This document shows positions 24,450 to 33,359 of a stretch of DNA of 64,000 bases, one piece after another. The position numbers were made by a program, and so were the translations under genes. A model generated the notes under the pieces. That model saw only the letters and a program-made list of their open reading frames with translations. It did no database searches and was not told the DNA's origin. Origin of the DNA: JACQGZ01 sp050695215 (GTDB lineage Bacteria > Sysuimicrobiota > Sysuimicrobiia > Sysuimicrobiales > Humicultoraceae); assembly GCA_050695215.1 (NCBI GenBank), contig JBOGSD010000004.1, positions 1 to 64,000 on the forward strand, in the 5' to 3' direction. Numbering within the stretch: the stretch's first letter is position 1; every line of letters begins with the position of its first letter.

Positions 24450-25388
24450 TCAGGCGACGATGCGGGTCCCGGTCTCCCCGGCCAGGGCCCGCTCGATCTT
24501 CTCGGGAGAGGTAATCAGCACTTCCTTTCCGCCGGCCTGGAGGTAGTCGATCGCCGCCTCGATCTTGGGGCCCATACTGCCGGGCGGGAACTGCCCCTCG
24601 GCCAGGTAGCGCCGGGCCTCGGCGAGGGTCACGCGCTCCAGGGCGCGCTCGTCCGGTTTCCTATAGTTGAGGGCCACCCGCTCTACCGCCGTGGAGATGA
24701 GCAGGAGGTCGGCACGGATCGTGCGGGCCAGCAAGCTGCTGGCGTGATCTTTGTCGATCACCGCCTCGACGCCGCGCAGAGCGCCGTCTTCGCGGACGAC
24801 CGGGACGCCCCCGCCGCCCACGCCGACGACGACGAAGCCCGCGGCCAGCAAGGTCGTGATGGCGTCCGTCTCCAGAATCTCCAGCGGCCGCGGCGAGGGT
24901 ACCACCCGCCGCCACCCGCGTCCGGCGTCTTCAACCACGCTCCAACCGCGCTCGCCGCGGTAGCGATCCGCCTGTTCCTGGGTGTAGAAGGGGCCGATCG
25001 GTTTGGTCGGTTTCTGAAAGGCCGGATCCTCGCGGTCCACCACCACGCGGGTGACCACGGCGGCGGTGCGCCGGCGCACGTTCAACCGCGCCATCGCCGC
25101 GTCGAGGGCGACCTGGGCCATGTATCCGATCGCCCCCTGCGTATCGGCCCCGCAGAGGTCCAGGGGCACCGTGTGCAGGACGTGGCTGGCCAGTTCGGAA
25201 CGCAGCAGGATGAACCCGACCTGCGGGCCGTTCCCGTGGGTGATGACGACGTCCCAGCCGCCCGCCACCATCGCCGCGATGTGTACGCACGTCTCGGTGA
25301 TGGCCTCCCATTGGTCCGGAACGGATTGATGCTGCGGACTCTTGATCAGCGAGTTCCCGCCGATGGCGACGACCGCGAGACGGGCCAT
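24450..25388 (-). CDS. arcC: Carbamate kinase
   Basis: 312 residues, the normal length. AIGGNSLI at the N terminus, THGNGPQVGF, and later VGVGGGGVPV and DKDHASSLLA are the amino-acid-kinase-fold motifs of carbamate kinase. It converts carbamoyl phosphate plus ADP to ATP, CO2 and ammonia, at the end of arginine deiminase, agmatine or allantoin breakdown. No arginine deiminase or transcarbamylase gene lies in the window, so an allantoin or purine link is only an inference from the purine genes nearby. It ends 20 bases from the convergent cupredoxin gene stop. Confidence 0.95.
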   Translation of the reverse strand: MARLAVVAIGGNSLIKSPQHQSVPDQWEAITETCVHIAAMVAGGWDVVITHGNGPQVGFILLRSELASHVLHTVPLDLCGADTQGAIGYMAQVALDAAMARLNVRRRTAAVVTRVVVDREDPAFQKPTKPIGPFYTQEQADRYRGERGWSVVEDAGRGWRRVVPSPRPLEILETDAITTLLAAGFVVVGVGGGGVPVVREDGALRGVEAVIDKDHASSLLARTIRADLLLISTAVERVALNYRKPDERALERVTLAEARRYLAEGQFPPGSMGPKIEAAIDYLQAGGKEVLITSPEKIERALAGETGTRIVA

Positions 25389-25407
25389 GCCTCCTCCTTC
25401 TCTTCAG

Positions 25408-26832
25408 TCAGGCTGTCATCTCCACGCCGGCGCGGCCACGACCCCCGCTGAGTCCCCAGGAGACGACCGCCACCGCGAGTGCGACGAGTGCCATCCCCCC
25501 GAAGCCGGCGGCCACGGCGTTCATAGTGGCGGCGGTCCCCAACAGAACCCCAGCCACTGAGGCGCCCAGAACACCGCCCACGTAGCGGCTCGTCAGGTAG
25601 GCGCCCGCCGCCATCCCGGTGGAGCTGTCCGGCACACTCTCGACCGCCGCGGTCTGGCGCGACGGGCCACTCAGCCCGAACCCCACGCCGATGAGGCCAA
25701 GCAGGAAGCCTACCTGCCAGATGGTCGCGTCACCGGCCCACCACCATAGGGCTGCCAGACCCGCGGCCATACACAGGCTCCCCGTGACGGCGGGAGCCCT
25801 CCGTCCTAGCCGGTCGGAGAGACGACCACCTAGTGGCGCGATCAAGGCGCTCAGTCCCGAGATGGCGAGCAGCGCCGTGCCGCTCGCCGTCGGGGAGGCA
25901 CCCATCAACGTCTGGGTGAGAATTGGAATCAGGATCAACGTCGCGTGCAAAATCACAGTAGCCCCGAGGACCGCGGTGACGGCAGACGCAAAGGGGCGCC
26001 GACGAAAGAGCCGGAGGTCGATCGCCGGTTCGGCTGTGCGCAACTCGTGCCTGACGAACCAGCCGAGGAACACCGGAAAGGCGGCCGCGCCCCACCATCG
26101 CCACCCATTCTGGCTGCGCAGACCCGAGATCGCACCGACCAATACCAGCACAGAGGTCGAGAGCAAGATCAGACCGGTGAGGTCGAGGGGGCGTGTTGTG
26201 ACGTTGCGTGCACCCCGCGGCACGACCGCGCTGACCAGAAGGATGGCCACCAGCGCCAGGGGGATCGCCACGCCGAAGAGGGATCGCCATCCGAAGCCGG
26301 CGACCAGCACGCCCCCGACGAACGGCCCCACTGCCGCGCTCGTGGAGATCAGCATGTCGAACAGACCAAAACTGCCGCCGCGGCGATCGGCCGGGCTGAG
26401 CCGGCGCACCAGGGAGAGCGCGTTGGCGCTGATCGAGGCTCCGGTAGCCGCCTGCAACACCCGTGCCACGACCAGCACGGGAAAGGACCAGGCCAGCGCG
26501 GCGACCAGCGAGGTGAGAGCGAAAGCCCCCACGCCCAGCAAAAACATGCGGCGGTGTCCAAACCGGTCTCCCAGCGTGCCGCTCGCCGGCAGCGCGAGGG
26601 CTACCGTCGCCAGATAGAGCGTGACAAGCCAGGAGACGGTTCCTGCCCCGACGCCGAGCTCGCGCATGATGCTCGGTAGCGCAACCGCGAGCATCGTCGA
26701 GTTGAGCGGAATGAGAATCGACCCCGATGCCACGCCTAGCAGCGCGATCCCCCAGGCGCGCGGGGGTTCTGCCGCGGAGACCGCCGCCCCGATCCGTACG
26801 GCCTCAACGCCTACCGCATCGGGGCGGATCAC
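25408..26832 (-). CDS. MFS drug-type exporter, 14-helix (EmrB/QacA-like)
   Basis: About 474 residues with around 14 hydrophobic segments, the DHA2 type of the major facilitator superfamily. The GDRFGHRRMF loop between helices 2 and 3 and the SISANALSLVRRL segment in helix 5 region are typical. It would export drugs or small molecules by proton exchange. The GTG at 26830-26832 overlaps the stop of the upstream PEP-utilizing gene (GTGA); the frame stays open upstream but that stretch lies inside the neighbour. Translational coupling to both PEP-utilizing paralogues suggests that it handles the product or substrate of those proteins. Confidence 0.88.
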   Translation of the reverse strand: MIRPDAVGVEAVRIGAAVSAAEPPRAWGIALLGVASGSILIPLNSTMLAVALPSIMRELGVGAGTVSWLVTLYLATVALALPASGTLGDRFGHRRMFLLGVGAFALTSLVAALAWSFPVLVVARVLQAATGASISANALSLVRRLSPADRRGGSFGLFDMLISTSAAVGPFVGGVLVAGFGWRSLFGVAIPLALVAILLVSAVVPRGARNVTTRPLDLTGLILLSTSVLVLVGAISGLRSQNGWRWWGAAAFPVFLGWFVRHELRTAEPAIDLRLFRRRPFASAVTAVLGATVILHATLILIPILTQTLMGASPTASGTALLAISGLSALIAPLGGRLSDRLGRRAPAVTGSLCMAAGLAALWWWAGDATIWQVGFLLGLIGVGFGLSGPSRQTAAVESVPDSSTGMAAGAYLTSRYVGGVLGASVAGVLLGTAATMNAVAAGFGGMALVALAVAVVSWGLSGGRGRAGVEMTA

Positions 26833-28397
26833 AGCAGCCTGACCTCTCCGGCCGTCCCGTCTACCTCCACCATCTGGCCGTCGGCGATGACGCGCGTGGC
26901 GATTCCCGTGCCTACGACCGCCGGTAACCCATACTCGCGGGCCACGACGGCGCAATGGGAGAGTACTCCCCCGGTGTCGGTCACGATGGCCGAGGCGACG
27001 TCGAAGAGCGTGACCCATGACGCGTTGGTCGTCGTGCAGACCAGCACATCTCCTGGACGAATCCGGCCAGCCATCTCCAGATGGGTGACCACGCGCGCTG
27101 GGCCGCTCCTCACGCCAGGGGAGGCGGCCAGCCCCCGGATCACGCCGGCGGTAGTCTGCGCCTGAGGCGCTCCAAAGAAGCGTCGCTGGTACCGTAAGAC
27201 CTGGTCTGCCCTCCCGGCTCCGTCAGACGGCGGGGCGCCCAGCCGCGCCGGCGGATCCAGCGTCTGCCACCGCGCGAACTCCGCCCTCCGGGCTGCGGCC
27301 TGCTGGCGGAGGTCGGTCGGGGCGCGCAGCGCAGCGGTCACCTGGTTGAGTGTCAGGAAGAAGATGTCGTCCTCGTGCTCGATCACATCGCGGCGGACGA
27401 GCCTAGCGCCGACTGCCAGGGCGAGCCGTCGCCTTCGCCACAGGACACTTCGGTCGATGTGGAAGTGGTGGTCTTCACTGAGGATCACACCGACCCGGGC
27501 CTGGTCGTGAAGCTGGTCGAATCTTCGCCGAGCCTCCTCAGCCAACTGGGAGCGGGCCTCCGCCAGGGCGACCTCGCGGTCGCGAGCCTGTCGGGCCCTT
27601 CGTTCGCGGGTGTCTTCCTGGCGCCCGGCCCGCTCCACGATCTCCGCGAAGAGGCGATGGGGGGCATCAACCCACGAGGCGCCGAAGGCGTCGCCCTGGT
27701 CTGCGCCGAGGACGCCGTATGCCGCGAGAAAGGCCCGGAGGCGGGACGCAAGCGGACCAGAACTGGATAGATCCTCCAGGGTACGGGCGTGCCGGAGAAG
27801 GGGCAGCAGTCCCTCGGCCGCCACGAACCGGGCCAGGTCGTCGAGGGCGCCCGCGGCCTCGGTGGTCCTGTTGCCGTAGCCTTGAAGGAGGCGCGCGGCC
27901 TCGAGGTCGGTGGCTCCGGGGAAGAGTTCTGCAAAGTGATCGAGGAAGAGGTTGATCGCCATGTAGGCCGGTGTCACAAGGAAGTGCAGCTCCCAGATGC
28001 GGGCCATGCGGTCCAGCGCCCAGCCGAGGTGGTCCAGGAGGGCCGCCTCGTCTGCAGCGTCGGCGTCGAAGGCGTCCATCGCGGCGTAGATCCTCAAGAT
28101 CTCAGGAAGATACTGGTCCTCCCAATCCCGTCCAAGGGTGGCCGCCGCCTCCACTTCGTTCAGCCGCGCGGCGGCGGGGGCGTCTACGGGTTCCTGGGCG
28201 CCGTAGGAGAAACCGTTGACGTATTGGGTAAGGTGCCGAAAAGGCCGGCCGAAGGCGGCATGCGCCCGATTCGCCCCTTCTGTGGGCAGCATCCCGAGAT
28301 CCTGGCCAAGCGGCGGGACGGGCCGAGGGTTGTGCACTCTCCCTAGCGACCAGGCCAGGGCGGCGCGCGTCACTTCCCAGGTAACCTCGCCGCTCAT
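26829..28397 (-). CDS. PEP-utilizing enzyme, His (swivelling) domain protein without ATP-grasp, paralogue 1
   Basis: 522 residues. The C-terminal 80 or so residues are the swivelling phosphohistidine domain of PEP synthase/PPDK relatives, with TGGVLSHCAVVAREYGLPAVVGTG and the likely phosphorylated histidine H481. The long helical part before it (about 1-400, with DHHFHIDRSVLWRRRRLALAVG and EHEDDIFFL) resembles the substrate-binding part of rifampin phosphotransferase and the phenylphosphate synthase large subunit. The N-terminal ATP-grasp domain needed to phosphorylate that histidine is absent, and no ATP-grasp gene lies nearby. Overlaps its paralogue by 4 bases upstream and the MFS gene by 4 bases downstream. 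Confidence 0.82.
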   Translation of the reverse strand: MSGEVTWEVTRAALAWSLGRVHNPRPVPPLGQDLGMLPTEGANRAHAAFGRPFRHLTQYVNGFSYGAQEPVDAPAAARLNEVEAAATLGRDWEDQYLPEILRIYAAMDAFDADAADEAALLDHLGWALDRMARIWELHFLVTPAYMAINLFLDHFAELFPGATDLEAARLLQGYGNRTTEAAGALDDLARFVAAEGLLPLLRHARTLEDLSSSGPLASRLRAFLAAYGVLGADQGDAFGASWVDAPHRLFAEIVERAGRQEDTRERRARQARDREVALAEARSQLAEEARRRFDQLHDQARVGVILSEDHHFHIDRSVLWRRRRLALAVGARLVRRDVIEHEDDIFFLTLNQVTAALRAPTDLRQQAAARRAEFARWQTLDPPARLGAPPSDGAGRADQVLRYQRRFFGAPQAQTTAGVIRGLAASPGVRSGPARVVTHLEMAGRIRPGDVLVCTTTNASWVTLFDVASAIVTDTGGVLSHCAVVAREYGLPAVVGTGIATRVIADGQMVEVDGTAGEVRLL

Positions 28398-30001
28398 TGC
28401 AGCATCCGGACCATTCCGGCCGTTCCATCTACTTCGACCAGTTGTCCATCGCGCAGCCGCCGGGTCGCTTCACCCGTCCCCACCACCGCCGGCACGCCGA
28501 ACTCACGCGCCACCACGGCAGCATGTGAGAGGGCGCCCCCCGTATTAGTGATCAGCCCGGCGATGATGCCGAAGAGCGGCACCCAGGAGGGATTGGAGGA
28601 GGGACACACGAGGACGTCCCCGGCGCCCACCTGCTCGAAGTCGTCCGCCGACAGAGCGACGCGAACCCGACCCCGCACCACGCCTGGAGAGGCCCCGATG
28701 CCGCGGAGGACCTTCTCATCCACCTGTTCGTGGGGTGGCGGCTCGAAGCGGTTGGGCTGGAGGGGCGCCTCCGGCGGCCGGCCGAGATAGCGGGGGGGAC
28801 GCACCTCCCTCCAGCGCTGGTGTTCGGCCCGGCGCTGGGCGATGAGCGGCCTGAGGTTCTCCCGGTTCTGCAGCGCCGCGGAAATCTCGTCCGCGTGCAG
28901 GAAGAACACATGGGCCGGAGCAGCCAGGGCGCCCGCTTCGACGAGCCGCCGGCCGATCCGCACGGCGAAGCGATGGAGGTGCGCCTGGAGCATCCGATCG
29001 AGCCAGTAGTTGTGTCCCTCCGTCAGCGGTCCCACGTCGAGCGCCAGAGCGAGGCTCTCTTCAAACCGCTTCAGGTCGTCGGGACGGTCGCGCAGCCGTT
29101 CCCGCGCCTGAGCGGCCAAGGTTTCCGCCCGGGCCCGCTGCTGTTGCCGGAGGAGTTCGGGGTCCTCCCCGCGGGCCGCCAGCCGCTTGTGCACTTCACC
29201 GAGCACCAGCGTGGGATCGTCCGCCCAGGACGGGTAGGTGAGGTCATCGAAGGGCTGTCCGAGGTGGCCGTGCGCATCGAGGAAACTGCGCAACGCCTCT
29301 AGGAACTCGGCCCCTCCCTCCGTCTCCGGCATCGCGACCAGGGCGGCGGCGGGATCCCGCCTGATTCGGTCGGCGACCGCGGGCAACGCCCGCGCCTTCT
29401 CCGCCAGCATGAACAGATCGCGCTGCGTCCGTTGCAGATCGTTGGGCAACCCCTGCACGAGCGAGAAGGCCTCGCCGGGATGTGCGCCCTCGACGAAAGA
29501 CTCATAGAGGTCGGCCAGCTCGTTGACAGCCTGGTAGGATCCGGCGTTCGTCATGAAGTGTAGGCCCCAGAGCCACCGGGCCCGGGTCCACACCTCCTCC
29601 CACAGCGCGGCGACTGCGCGCGGTGGATCGCTCTCGATCGGCGCCGCGTGCATCCACGCGTAGGTCTGCTGCAAGGCCGGAAAGACCTTCTGGTCCCAGT
29701 AGCCTCGGACGGCCCGCGCCTGGGCGCGGCGGCTCGCCTGGGCCTGCTCGCGGACGCGTGGCATCTCGCTCGCGGGGACGAGGATCTGCTCGGCGAAGAA
29801 GGCGTACCCATTGAAGATCCGGCAATGGAAGCGGATGGGAACGCCAAAGCGCTCGAATCGGTAGGTGATTCCGTGCGAAATGATGCGCGAGTAGTCTCCC
29901 GCCAGGGGGGTGAGGATCCCCGGGGTGTGCATGTCGTCCCACTCCCAGGAGAGGTCGGGGTCGGACGGGTCTTCCCAGGTGACGGGGAATTCGTCGGTCA
30001 T
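28394..30001 (-). CDS. PEP-utilizing enzyme, His (swivelling) domain protein without ATP-grasp, paralogue 2
   Basis: 535 residues, similar in plan to the downstream paralogue: a helical part with LTEGHNYWLDRMLQAHLHRF and PAHVFFLHADEI, then the swivelling domain with TGGALSHAAVVAREFGVPAV (likely phosphohistidine H493). ATP-grasp is again missing. The N terminus has an extra WEDPSDPDLSWEWDDMHTPG segment, which is like the start of the rifampin-binding part in RPH-type enzymes. The two differ much in sequence, so they are not a recent duplication, and may form a heterodimer. First gene of the operon; a 12-base palindrome lies about 100 bases upstream. Confidence 0.82.
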   Translation of the reverse strand: MTDEFPVTWEDPSDPDLSWEWDDMHTPGILTPLAGDYSRIISHGITYRFERFGVPIRFHCRIFNGYAFFAEQILVPASEMPRVREQAQASRRAQARAVRGYWDQKVFPALQQTYAWMHAAPIESDPPRAVAALWEEVWTRARWLWGLHFMTNAGSYQAVNELADLYESFVEGAHPGEAFSLVQGLPNDLQRTQRDLFMLAEKARALPAVADRIRRDPAAALVAMPETEGGAEFLEALRSFLDAHGHLGQPFDDLTYPSWADDPTLVLGEVHKRLAARGEDPELLRQQQRARAETLAAQARERLRDRPDDLKRFEESLALALDVGPLTEGHNYWLDRMLQAHLHRFAVRIGRRLVEAGALAAPAHVFFLHADEISAALQNRENLRPLIAQRRAEHQRWREVRPPRYLGRPPEAPLQPNRFEPPPHEQVDEKVLRGIGASPGVVRGRVRVALSADDFEQVGAGDVLVCPSSNPSWVPLFGIIAGLITNTGGALSHAAVVAREFGVPAVVGTGEATRRLRDGQLVEVDGTAGMVRMLQ

Positions 30002-30102
30002 CGCGATCGCAGGTCTCTTCTCGTTCTACGCGGTCCGTGCGCACCCCTCTGCCGGTCCACCTCTGGGGGCGCGAGGGGCTCCACCGCCAGCAGAATGACG
30101 GC

Positions 30103-30114
30103 AGTCATATGACT
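30103..30114. promoter_or_regulatory. Perfect 12-base palindrome in divergent intergenic region
   Basis: AGTCATATGACT reads the same on both strands and lies between the PEP-utilizing operon (minus) and the ABC exporter operon (plus). A/T-rich in a GC-rich region; a possible repressor site for one or both operons. Confidence 0.35.
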
Positions 30115-30160
30115 TCGTGGCAACGTCGTGACCCCGGATCCTAGACCGCCCACCCGCCGC

Positions 30161-30210
30161 CCGGTAGGCTCATCCTCGAAGGTAACCGGTAGGCTCATCC
30201 TCGGAGGTGA
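30161..30210 (+). repeat. Two tandem 25-base copies before the ABC exporter, second with ribosome binding site
   Basis: CCGGTAGGCTCATCCTCGAA begins the first copy (30161-30185); the second (30186-30210) differs at two bases, giving GGAGGTGA, which is the ribosome binding site of the ATPase gene starting at 30214. The first copy has GAAGGTAA at the same place. A local duplication of the leader. Confidence 0.8.
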
Positions 30211-30213
30211 GAT

Positions 30214-31125
30214 GTGGACGCGATTGTGAACGTGCGGAACCTCCGGAAGCGGTACGGAGAGGTCGAAGCGGTCCGCGACGTCTCCTTCGCCGTTCTGCCC
30301 GGTGAGATCTTCGGCATTCTGGGCCCTAACGGCGCCGGGAAGACGACCACGCTGGAAATCATCGAAGGGTTGCGCCGCGCCGACGGCGGCGAGGCTCACG
30401 TCGCCGGCATCGACGTCCGGCGTGATCCCCAGGCCGTGAAGGCGGTCATCGGCGTGCAGCTGCAGGAGGCCGGCTTCTTCGACCGGCTCACCGTGGAGGA
30501 AACGATCAACCTCTTCGGGGCCTTTCACCGCCGCGCGCTGGGGGCCGGACCGCTGATGGCAACCCTGGAGTTGACCGAGAAGCGCCGCGCCCGCGTCGAG
30601 ACCCTCTCCGGCGGCCAGCGGCAGCGGCTCAGCCTGGCCCTCGCGCTGGTCAACGACCCCCGGGTCCTCTTCCTCGACGAGCCCACGACCGGCCTCGACC
30701 CACAGGCCCGCCGCCACCTCTGGTCCACCATCGAGCAGATCAAGGCCGACGGCCGGACCATCGTCATGACCACGCACTACATGGAGGAAGCCCAGCGGCT
30801 CTGCGACCGCGTCGCCGTCCTCGACCACGGCCGCATCTTGGCCCTGGGCACCCCCCAGGATCTGATCCAGCAGCACTCCGGGCTGTCGGCCGTGGCCCTG
30901 GCGCTGGAATCCGCGGACGCCGACCTGCGCGGCATCACCGGCGTGGAGGAGGTCAGCCAGAGCAACGGCGACCTCCGGCTGCACACTCGCGATCCGCTGG
31001 GAACGCTGCACGCCGTCGTCGAGATGCGGCGCACCGGCCAGCTGCGGTATCGCAGCCTGCGGCTGGAAGAGCCGACGCTGGAGGACGTTTTCCTCACGTT
31101 GACCGGAAGGAGCCTGCGCGAATGA
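30214..31125 (+). CDS. ABC-2 exporter ATP-binding protein
   Basis: 303 residues, GTG start 6 bases after GGAGG. Walker A GPNGAGKTT, signature LSGGQRQRLSLA, Walker B VLFLDEPTTGLDPQARR, and the H-loop in MTTHYMEEAQRL define a drug or lipid exporter ATPase of the DrrA/CcmA type. Its permease gene overlaps by 4 bases and a sensor kinase and response regulator follow, so it is probably an induced resistance or export system. Confidence 0.93.
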   Translation: MDAIVNVRNLRKRYGEVEAVRDVSFAVLPGEIFGILGPNGAGKTTTLEIIEGLRRADGGEAHVAGIDVRRDPQAVKAVIGVQLQEAGFFDRLTVEETINLFGAFHRRALGAGPLMATLELTEKRRARVETLSGGQRQRLSLALALVNDPRVLFLDEPTTGLDPQARRHLWSTIEQIKADGRTIVMTTHYMEEAQRLCDRVAVLDHGRILALGTPQDLIQQHSGLSAVALALESADADLRGITGVEEVSQSNGDLRLHTRDPLGTLHAVVEMRRTGQLRYRSLRLEEPTLEDVFLTLTGRSLRE

Positions 31126-32180
31126 GAGCGTTTGTCGCTATGCTCAACACGTCCATCAAGAACTTCGTGCGCAACCGCGGGGCGGTCTTCTTTGGAATCG
31201 CGTTCCCGCTGATCCTGATGGGACTGATCGGCCTGGCCTTCGGCGGGGGCGACAACATCCAGTTCACCGTCTCCTTCGTGGACGAGGGCAACGCGCAGGT
31301 CGGCGGCCCTCTGCTGGCCGGGCTGCGCGAGGTGCCGGTCCTCCGGATCGTCGAGGAGACCCGCGCCTCGGCGCTCGCCCAGCTGAGGAAGGGGAACCGC
31401 TCGCTGGTCATCGTCGTCCCCGCGCAGGGCACGGCGCTGGAGGCCTTCTATGACAGCAGCCAGGAACAGAGCAGCCGGACCGCATTGATGATCCTGGAGC
31501 GGTTCGTCGCCGAAGCCAACCTGCGCATCAGCGGCACGCCCGCCGTGCTGGCGGTGACCTCCACGCCGATCGCCGGTGAGAACGTGCGCTTCTTCGACTT
31601 TCTCCTCCCCGGCATTCTGGCGATGACCATCGCCCAGACGGGACTCCTCGGCGTCGCCCCGGCCGTCGCGGAGATGCGTGAGCGTCTGCTGCTCAAGCGC
31701 GTGATGGCCACCCCCGTGTCCCCGCTGGCCTTTCTGGGCGGACTGCTCGGACGGAGCACGCTGGTCCAGCTGCTGCAGGGCGCGATCATCCTGGCCATGG
31801 GCGTCCTGGTGTTCGGCGCCCGCGTCCACGGGAGTCTGATCCAATTGGCCGCGCTGGCCATCTTCGGGGCGGTGGCGTTCTTCGGCATCGGCTTCGCCGT
31901 CTCGACCTTGTCGCGCACCGCGGAGACGGCCAATCTCTTCGGCAGCGTCATCTTCTTCCCGATGATGTTCCTGGCGGGCACGTTCTGGCCGCGGGAATTC
32001 ATGCCCGAGACGATCCGTCCGCTGATCGCCTACTTGCCGCTGAGCCCGTTGGTGGACGCCATGCGGGGGGTCTCCGCGCTCGCCCAGCCGGTTGGACAGT
32101 TCGGATGGTCGATGCTCTATCTGCTGGGGTGGGCGGTTGCCGCCTTCGCCGTCGCCGTGCGCCGCTTCCGCTGGGAGTAG
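31122..32180 (+). CDS. ABC-2 type exporter permease
   Basis: 352 residues. One N-terminal membrane helix (FFGIAFPLILMGLIGLAFGGG), then an extracytoplasmic part of about 130 residues, then five helices including the FLAGTFWPREFMPE motif near the last pair, as in ABC-2 exporter permeases of the YhfH/DrrB type. The gene overlaps the ATPase gene by 4 bases and ends directly before the sensor kinase ATG. Exported compound unknown. Confidence 0.92.
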   Translation: MRAFVAMLNTSIKNFVRNRGAVFFGIAFPLILMGLIGLAFGGGDNIQFTVSFVDEGNAQVGGPLLAGLREVPVLRIVEETRASALAQLRKGNRSLVIVVPAQGTALEAFYDSSQEQSSRTALMILERFVAEANLRISGTPAVLAVTSTPIAGENVRFFDFLLPGILAMTIAQTGLLGVAPAVAEMRERLLLKRVMATPVSPLAFLGGLLGRSTLVQLLQGAIILAMGVLVFGARVHGSLIQLAALAIFGAVAFFGIGFAVSTLSRTAETANLFGSVIFFPMMFLAGTFWPREFMPETIRPLIAYLPLSPLVDAMRGVSALAQPVGQFGWSMLYLLGWAVAAFAVAVRRFRWE

Positions 32181-33350
32181 ATGAGCCGGCAGGTGAAGAT
32201 CGGGCTGGCGATCGCCCGGTACGGGCTCTTCCTCTTCGTCTTTCTGACGCAGGCGCTGGAACCGCCTCGCCTCTCGGGGCTCCGGCTCGCGGCGCTGGCG
32301 GCGCTCTACCTGGCCTTGACGACGACCGGCTACCTGTTCACGCGGGGCCGCGCGCGCCCGGCGCTGCTGGTGGGCCTCGAGGTCGCGCTGGTTGTCGCGA
32401 TCGGCCTGCTCGCGCCCCGGGGATCGTTCTGGCTGGCCTACTTCGTCGTCACCGTCGACGCCGGCTTCGCCCTCGGGACCCCGCCCCGCGTGTACGCCTC
32501 CGCCGGAGCCATCTACCTGTTGCTCGCCGCCAACGCCTACTTGGCCTGGGGTCCCCTCGATCGCGAGGTCGTCGAGTCCCTGCTCGCGCTGCTGTTTGGG
32601 TTCGTCTTCATGGTCACCGCCACGCGACTGGCGATGGAGCAGATGGCCGCGCGCCAGCAGAGCGAGCGCCTGCTGCGGCAACTGGAAGAAGCGCACGACC
32701 GGCTGCAGACGTATGCGGCGGAGGTCGAGACGCTCTCGGTCGCGCGGGAGCGGCAGCGCGTCGCGCAAGAGGTGCACGATGCGGTGGCGCACGTGCTGAC
32801 CGGGCTCCTGGTGCAGCTGCAGGCCGCGCGCCGGACGCTGCCCATCGACCCCGCGGGCGCCTCGGCCCGCCTGGCGTCTCTTGAGGAGGTCGCCCGGGGG
32901 GGCCTGGATGACGTCCGCCGCGCCGTCCGGGCGATGCGCCCTGAGCACCTGGAGACCGTCGGTGGATTAGAGGCGATGCGCCGCCTCTGCGCCCAGTTCG
33001 CCGAGCGAACGGCCACCCGCGTGACCTTTGCCGCTGAAAAAGAGCCGGCCCTCACCCCGGCTCAGGAGGTGCTGCTCTATCGTGTGTTGCAAGAGTGCTT
33101 GACCAACGCGGCGCGCCACGGTCGGGCCTCGAACGTGTGGGCCGCGCTGCGTCCTCAGAATGGCCGTGTGGAACTGCGCGTGCGCGACGACGGCACGGGC
33201 GCGGCTGAGGTGGCGCCCGGGATGGGCCTGACCGGGATGGCCGAGCGGGCGGCGGCGGCCGGCGGGCGATTCTCCTACCGCACCTCCGCCGGCGGCGGAT
33301 TCGAGGCGGTGTTGGACCTGCCCCTCGACGCCGCGGCCGTCCCAACCTAA
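32181..33350 (+). CDS. Sensor histidine kinase, NarL/DesK-type (HisKA_3)
   Basis: 389 residues. Five or so membrane helices fill residues 1-150, a coiled-coil linker follows (about 152-190), then the HisKA_3 box RQRVAQEVHDAVAHVLTGLL with phospho-acceptor H199. The HATPase_c part has YRVLQECLTNAARHGRASNV and RDDGTGAAEVAPGMGLTGM. The short sensor with no extracellular domain suggests that it senses the membrane or the neighbouring exporter, as in LiaS/DesK/LnrJ-type systems. ATG follows the permease stop with no gap. Confidence 0.93.
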   Translation: MSRQVKIGLAIARYGLFLFVFLTQALEPPRLSGLRLAALAALYLALTTTGYLFTRGRARPALLVGLEVALVVAIGLLAPRGSFWLAYFVVTVDAGFALGTPPRVYASAGAIYLLLAANAYLAWGPLDREVVESLLALLFGFVFMVTATRLAMEQMAARQQSERLLRQLEEAHDRLQTYAAEVETLSVARERQRVAQEVHDAVAHVLTGLLVQLQAARRTLPIDPAGASARLASLEEVARGGLDDVRRAVRAMRPEHLETVGGLEAMRRLCAQFAERTATRVTFAAEKEPALTPAQEVLLYRVLQECLTNAARHGRASNVWAALRPQNGRVELRVRDDGTGAAEVAPGMGLTGMAERAAAAGGRFSYRTSAGGGFEAVLDLPLDAAAVPT

Positions 33351-33359
33351 TCGCGGCCG

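Noticed and set aside
27375..28346. Plus-strand frames opposite the PEP-utilizing genes
   Set aside because: They overlap genes with clear phosphohistidine motifs and have no family or ribosome site.
30777..32948. Minus-strand open frame of 723 codons
   Set aside because: Antisense to the ABC exporter genes and sensor kinase, with low-complexity Arg/Gln/Glu-rich sequence and no motif; an artefact of GC-rich third positions.
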